Positions 6,084 to 8,349 of a stretch of DNA of 8,349 nt are shown here, piece by piece. This DNA comes from Pseudomonadota bacterium (lineage in GTDB: Bacteria > Pseudomonadota > Gammaproteobacteria > Steroidobacterales > Steroidobacteraceae). The translations under genes and the position numbers were made by a program. The DNA lies in assembly GCA_023433465.1 (NCBI GenBank), contig JAEZCR010000148.1:1-8349 (forward strand). The letters run 5' to 3'. Under the pieces are notes generated by a model. That model had not been told where the DNA came from, did no database searches, and saw only the letters and a list, made by a program, of their open reading frames with translations. Within the stretch, counting starts at the first letter, position 1. Every line of letters starts with the position of its first letter.

Positions 6084-6281
6084 TCAGGCACCGGTGGGAG
6101 TTCGCATCTCGCTCACGGCATCGGTGTGCCGGCACCGTGGATCATCCTTCCAGCGTGTGTTCGCGCGGAACGCGGCGCAACTGCAGACCCACTGCGTCTC
6201 GTGGCCCCAGTCGAGCAGACCGATTTCGTGACCGTCCGGGGTCTGGCGCACATCCACCGCGCCGATGGCTCTCAGGTTCAT
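6084..6281 (-). CDS. Stand-alone SWIM-type zinc-finger small protein
   Basis: This 65-residue protein carries Cys33-x-Cys35-(14 residues)-Cys50-x-His52. It fits the SWIM pattern CxC...CxH, which binds one zinc and usually mediates contact with DNA or protein. The rest has no recognisable domain; residues 1-31 look like a short beta-rich segment. Most codons end in G or C, as in true genes of this window, whereas the long ORF on the opposite strand encodes an Arg/His/Ala-rich shadow product. The ATG at 6281 lacks a clear ribosome binding site and lies directly after a 6-bp hairpin. SWIM domains are normally part of larger proteins, so a 65-aa version is unusual. The DNA- or protein-binding role is inferred from the motif only. 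Confidence 0.6.
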   Translation of the reverse strand: MNLRAIGAVDVRQTPDGHEIGLLDWGHETQWVCSCAAFRANTRWKDDPRCRHTDAVSEMRTPTGA

Positions 6282-6300
6282 GGCCGCACGTTACGCGGCC
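6282..6300. repeat. Hairpin abutting the SWIM gene start codon
   Basis: GGCCGC (6282-6287) and GCGGCC (6295-6300) form a perfect 6-bp stem with a 7-base loop. It ends one base before the start codon on the minus strand. In the transcript it would occupy the ribosome binding region, so it could lower translation or mark the end of the upstream lipoprotein transcript. Confidence 0.4.
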
Positions 6301-6308
6301 GGGAGCTC

Positions 6309-6331
6309 AAAAAACTTGTCGCAGTCGGCGA
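6309..6331 (-). terminator. Weak terminator-like element after the lipoprotein gene
   Basis: Read on the minus strand, a 4-bp stem (TCGC/GCGA, 6319-6331) with a 5-base loop is followed after four bases by six consecutive T (complement of 6309-6314). It lies 35-57 bases past the lipoprotein stop. The T-run is right for an intrinsic terminator but the stem is short, so this is tentative. Confidence 0.3.
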
Positions 6332-6365
6332 TTCGCGCGGGCGGAGAATCCCGGGCTATTACACC

Positions 6366-6941
6366 CTAGTCGTTGCAGAGCAGTTCCATCTTGCGGACCG
6401 CGAGATCCGCGGCTTCCTGCGTGGTCGCGTCCGCGAGCTCCTGCTTGGCGGCGTCGCATTTCAAGGCTGCGTCGCGCACGCCGCCTTCGACCGCGCGGGC
6501 AGCCGTCGCATACGACGGCTCGCAATGACCCGCGTAGGCTCGCCGGATGTTCGCGCGCTGACCCACGCGTTCGACCGCCACGCAGTCGCCGACGCGAATC
6601 TCTCGCTGATCGGTCACGATGCGCGTCGTCGAGCCACTCGACATCTGCACGGTGTACGCCCAGCCCGTGCGATCTCCGCCCGCCGCGGCGCCCGCGGCCG
6701 TGCCGACGGCGGCGCCCGCGATAGCCGTGCCCATGCGGTTGCGATTGTTGCCGGCCATCAACCCGACCGTGCCACCGATGAGCGCCCCCTGCGCCGCGGT
6801 CGAATCCAGCTGGACCTGTTCCGCGTTTCGGACGATGCCGAAATCGACGGTCGCGCTCTGACCGACGCGATGCGTGTTGGTCTCGCATCCGGTGGTGATC
6901 GAGACCACGACCAGCGCCGCGACGATGTTTCTCATGTTCAT
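6366..6941 (-). CDS. Glycine-zipper lipoprotein (17-kDa antigen/SlyB-like)
   Basis: This 191-residue envelope protein has a lipoprotein signal peptide (1-18, VAALVVVSITTG) and a lipidated Cys at 19. The lipobox is slightly atypical, with Thr at -3. A glycine zipper at about 52-90 (QGALIGGTVGLMAGNN ... AIAGAAVGTAAGAAAGGD) matches the 2TM glycine-zipper class of outer-membrane lipoproteins. The segment after it (about 93-140) is likely beta-structured, with YTVQMSSGSTTRIV and IRVGDCVAVERVG, as in SlyB-like proteins. The C-terminal 40 residues are helical and contain two Cys. I chose the ATG at 6941 because GAGG lies six bases upstream; a GTG at 6953 would add four residues. The likely role is outer-membrane integrity under stress, by family analogy. 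Confidence 0.85.
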   Translation of the reverse strand: MNMRNIVAALVVVSITTGCETNTHRVGQSATVDFGIVRNAEQVQLDSTAAQGALIGGTVGLMAGNNRNRMGTAIAGAAVGTAAGAAAGGDRTGWAYTVQMSSGSTTRIVTDQREIRVGDCVAVERVGQRANIRRAYAGHCEPSYATAARAVEGGVRDAALKCDAAKQELADATTQEAADLAVRKMELLCND

Positions 6942-7170
6942 GGCCAACCTCACTCGGGGCGATTCTCCGCACGAGGGCGGTCATGACGATGAGACCTAGG
7001 GGCAATGACACACGCCCTACACGAGCTCGGGGTCAAAATCCAATGGAACCCGAAAGGAACGACTAGATAGGCCACATTGATGCATGGTGCGCTCCGTCCG
7101 CGGATAAGTGCGCATCCTGGTGCGAGCGCGCAAAGCGCGTCCGCAGTGCATCATGGCGCGCTCACCCGCG
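6942..7170. other. Intergenic region with imperfect repeats, no gene seen
   Basis: These 229 bases separate the lipoprotein start from the HdeD-family stop and should hold the lipoprotein promoter. TTGACC on the minus strand (7031-7036) resembles a -35 box, but no -10 box lies at the right distance. TGATGCA (7078-7084) and TGCATCA (7147-7153) are exact inverted copies 62 bases apart. Between them is a run of GTGCG-type repeats and a CGCGC-AAA-GCGCG hairpin (7127-7139) that could end the HdeD-family transcript. I see no convincing coding sequence. Confidence 0.4.
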
Positions 7171-7800
7171 TTACGCCGGCGTGCCGCTCGTGTGATCGTG
7201 ATGGTCGTGCTCGGCGGCCGCGATCCCGAGTCGTGTCGCGCGCAGCTCGAGCTCTTCCTGTGTCACGCGTTTCTTCACGCCGTGCAGTCGCATCGCGAAC
7301 GCGCACCACAATGCGCCGAACACGATGGCATACATGCCGATCAGCCACACCACCGCCTTCGCGCCCGCACTCGGCTGCGCGAACAGCAGGATGCCGAACG
7401 CCATGGAAATGACGCCCGCGAGTCCCAACCAGAACTCGTGGGTGATTTCCTTGCGCAGGCGAATCGCGGCGGCGACTAGCAAGACGCCTCCGACCAGCGC
7501 CCAGGCAGCGATCAGGAACAGGAGGATCATCGCGGTGAGTCGCGGCTGCAGGAATGTCACGGCCGCGGCGGCTATGCCCACGGCGCCTTCGAGCGCCAGC
7601 ATCCACCTCGGCCCCGTCGGCGCCCCCGACACGGCGGCGAAGATGGCGAGGATTCCGCTCACGAGCGCATAGAAGCCCCACGCGACCACGAGCGCCGTGA
7701 TCGTGGCTTCCGGCAGGGTCAGTGCGACGACGCCGAACAGGATACCGAGGACGCCGCGCACCGCCAGCGCCCACCAGTTGTTTGCCAGTTCTCGCAACAT
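7171..7800 (-). CDS. HdeD-family (DUF308) membrane protein with His-rich tail
   Basis: This 209-residue inner-membrane protein has six predicted transmembrane segments at about 10-29, 33-57, 67-84, 88-112, 124-141 and 147-170. It has the HdeD hallmarks NNWWALAVRGVLGILFGVVAL and repeated WALVGGVLLVAAAIRLR / GILLFAQP halves. E. coli HdeD (about 190 aa) helps acid resistance at high cell density; the role here is by family analogy. The C-terminal cytoplasmic tail (171-209) is charged and ends in HDHHDHTSGTPA, a possible metal-binding patch that typical members lack as far as I know. The frame is open to 8019, but the ATG at 7800 is preceded by GGGAG eight bases away and gives the family N-terminus. 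The upstream 196-bp gap is shared with a divergent outer-membrane gene. Confidence 0.9.
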   Translation of the reverse strand: MLRELANNWWALAVRGVLGILFGVVALTLPEATITALVVAWGFYALVSGILAIFAAVSGAPTGPRWMLALEGAVGIAAAAVTFLQPRLTAMILLFLIAAWALVGGVLLVAAAIRLRKEITHEFWLGLAGVISMAFGILLFAQPSAGAKAVVWLIGMYAIVFGALWCAFAMRLHGVKKRVTQEELELRATRLGIAAAEHDHHDHTSGTPA

Positions 7801-7821
7801 GGTAGTTACTCCCGATTGAAA

Positions 7822-7873
7822 CGGGCTTCGAGGCCGGTGAGCGAGGAACTGACCGGAACCACCTCGAAGTCCG
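7822..7873. repeat. Long imperfect inverted repeat upstream of the HdeD-family gene
   Basis: The 12-base arms at 7822-7833 (CGGGCTTCGAGG) and 7862-7873 (CCTCGAAGTCCG) are complementary at 11 of 12 positions. The odd position is a G-U wobble in plus-strand RNA and an A-C mismatch in minus-strand RNA. Directly inside, CCGGT (7834-7838) pairs with ACCGG (7852-7856), leaving a five-base bulge and a 13-base loop. It lies 22-73 bases upstream of the HdeD-family start, so it may be a 5' leader structure or an operator. Confidence 0.5.
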
Positions 7874-7889
7874 GATGTTCGCCCAGCTG

Positions 7890-7917
7890 CCACGCTAGCC
7901 CCGCGGGGCCTACGTGG
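7890..7917. repeat. 28-bp dyad centred on a 12-bp palindrome
   Basis: GCCCCGCGGGGC (7898-7909) is a perfect palindrome. It is flanked on each side by the triplet CTA (7895-7897 and 7910-7912, not complementary to each other) and then by CCACG (7890-7894) and CGTGG (7913-7917), which are complementary. The result is a symmetric site 80-107 bases upstream of the divergent outer-membrane gene and about 90 bases upstream of the HdeD-family gene. Its symmetry suits a dimeric regulator controlling one or both genes. Confidence 0.5.
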
Positions 7918-7996
7918 GCATCGGACTTTCCCCTTATTCAGGCCTAGGTCCATGGGCCGATGTACGCCCCTACGCGCTCGTCGCAGGCTCACGAAG

Positions 7997-8349
7997 ATGC
8001 GAGATTCCGCGCCCCGCAATGCCGCATACCCGGCGCTCGTCCTGGCGACATTGCTGGCACTGGGCGCTCGCCAATCCGTGGCCCAGGAGCTCGAGCCACG
8101 CTCCTACGCCGCGGCCCCGACGGGACTCAACCTTCTGGTGGGCGGCTTCGCCCGCTCGACCGGTGAAGTGCTGCCGGATCCGAGCGCGCCGATCGCGGAC
8201 ATCGAAGCCGACATCGACGCGGCCATCGTCGGCTACGCGCGCACGTTCGCCTTCCTCGGACGCTCATCGAGCATCGCGATCGCGGTTCCTTACGTGAACG
8301 CCCACCTGAACGGGCTCGTGTTAGGCCCCACCCCCCGGGACGTCGGACC
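7997..8349 (+). CDS. Outer-membrane transporter-like protein, 5' part (MetA-pathway family)
   Basis: A frame with no stop runs from the ATG at 7997 to the window edge (117 codons plus two bases), with strongly G/C-ending codons. Residues 1-29 form a signal peptide (ALVLATLLALGARQSVA|Q). The mature part starts ELEPRSYAAAPTGLNLLVGGFARSTGEVLPDPS, then IADIEADIDAAIVGYARTFAFLGRSSSIAIAVPYV. This resembles the 'MetA-pathway of phenol degradation' putative outer-membrane beta-barrel family (often around 300 aa). The true function of this family is poorly known. The ribosome binding site is weak (AGG, nine bases upstream). The last visible codons include a run of C bases at 8329-8337. The 3' part lies outside the window. 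Confidence 0.75.
   Translation, partial: MRDSAPRNAAYPALVLATLLALGARQSVAQELEPRSYAAAPTGLNLLVGGFARSTGEVLPDPSAPIADIEADIDAAIVGYARTFAFLGRSSSIAIAVPYVNAHLNGLVLGPTPRDVG

Noticed and set aside
5856..6986. 376-codon plus-strand ORF spanning several genes
   Set aside because: It overlaps the PLDc_N gene in another frame and runs antisense to the SWIM and lipoprotein genes, all with better support; the product is Arg/His/Ala-rich.
7045..7060. Two GGAAC motifs resembling ECF sigma-factor -35 boxes
   Set aside because: They are on the plus strand with no plus-strand gene downstream and no matching -10 element.

Overview
The window is GC-rich (about two thirds G+C by eye) and densely packed. Codons in the real genes mostly end in G or C. 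The gene content points to a gammaproteobacterium of the Xanthomonadales/Steroidobacterales type: a TonB-dependent receptor of the Xanthomonas/Caulobacter class, a GntR/HutC regulator, an RluF-like pseudouridine synthase and a Xanthomonadales-like orphan methyltransferase. This placement is an inference from protein family resemblance; no rRNA or tRNA gene is present to confirm it. I see no mobile element, CRISPR array or phage gene.

Region 1 (29-3836) is a nutrient-uptake locus. A 922-aa TonB-dependent receptor on the minus strand diverges from a HutC-type GntR regulator on the plus strand (start reassigned to 3093). The roughly 300-bp gap between them is the most structured DNA in the window. 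It holds several copies of an A(A)YACCAGTT / AATACCA element, a 10-bp perfect inverted repeat, a sigma70-like promoter covered by these elements, and a 24-codon ORF with an almost ideal ribosome binding site. The simplest model is that the regulator represses both the receptor and itself until a sugar-derived ligand (possibly an amino-sugar phosphate) is bound.

Region 2 (3837-6057) is housekeeping. An RluF-like rRNA pseudouridine synthase, possibly translated from a leaderless mRNA, converges with a class I SAM methyltransferase carrying an NPPW motif. The methyltransferase diverges from a tiny two-helix PLDc_N membrane protein. An alternative start of the latter would place the two start codons directly back to back.

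Region 3 (6058-7800) is a run of minus-strand genes: a 65-aa stand-alone SWIM-type zinc-finger protein, a glycine-zipper lipoprotein, and an HdeD-family membrane protein with a His/Asp-rich tail. The last two suggest envelope and acid-stress functions.

Region 4 (7801-8349) is a divergent intergenic region with two sizeable inverted repeats, followed by the 5' part of an outer-membrane beta-barrel gene that runs off the end of the window.
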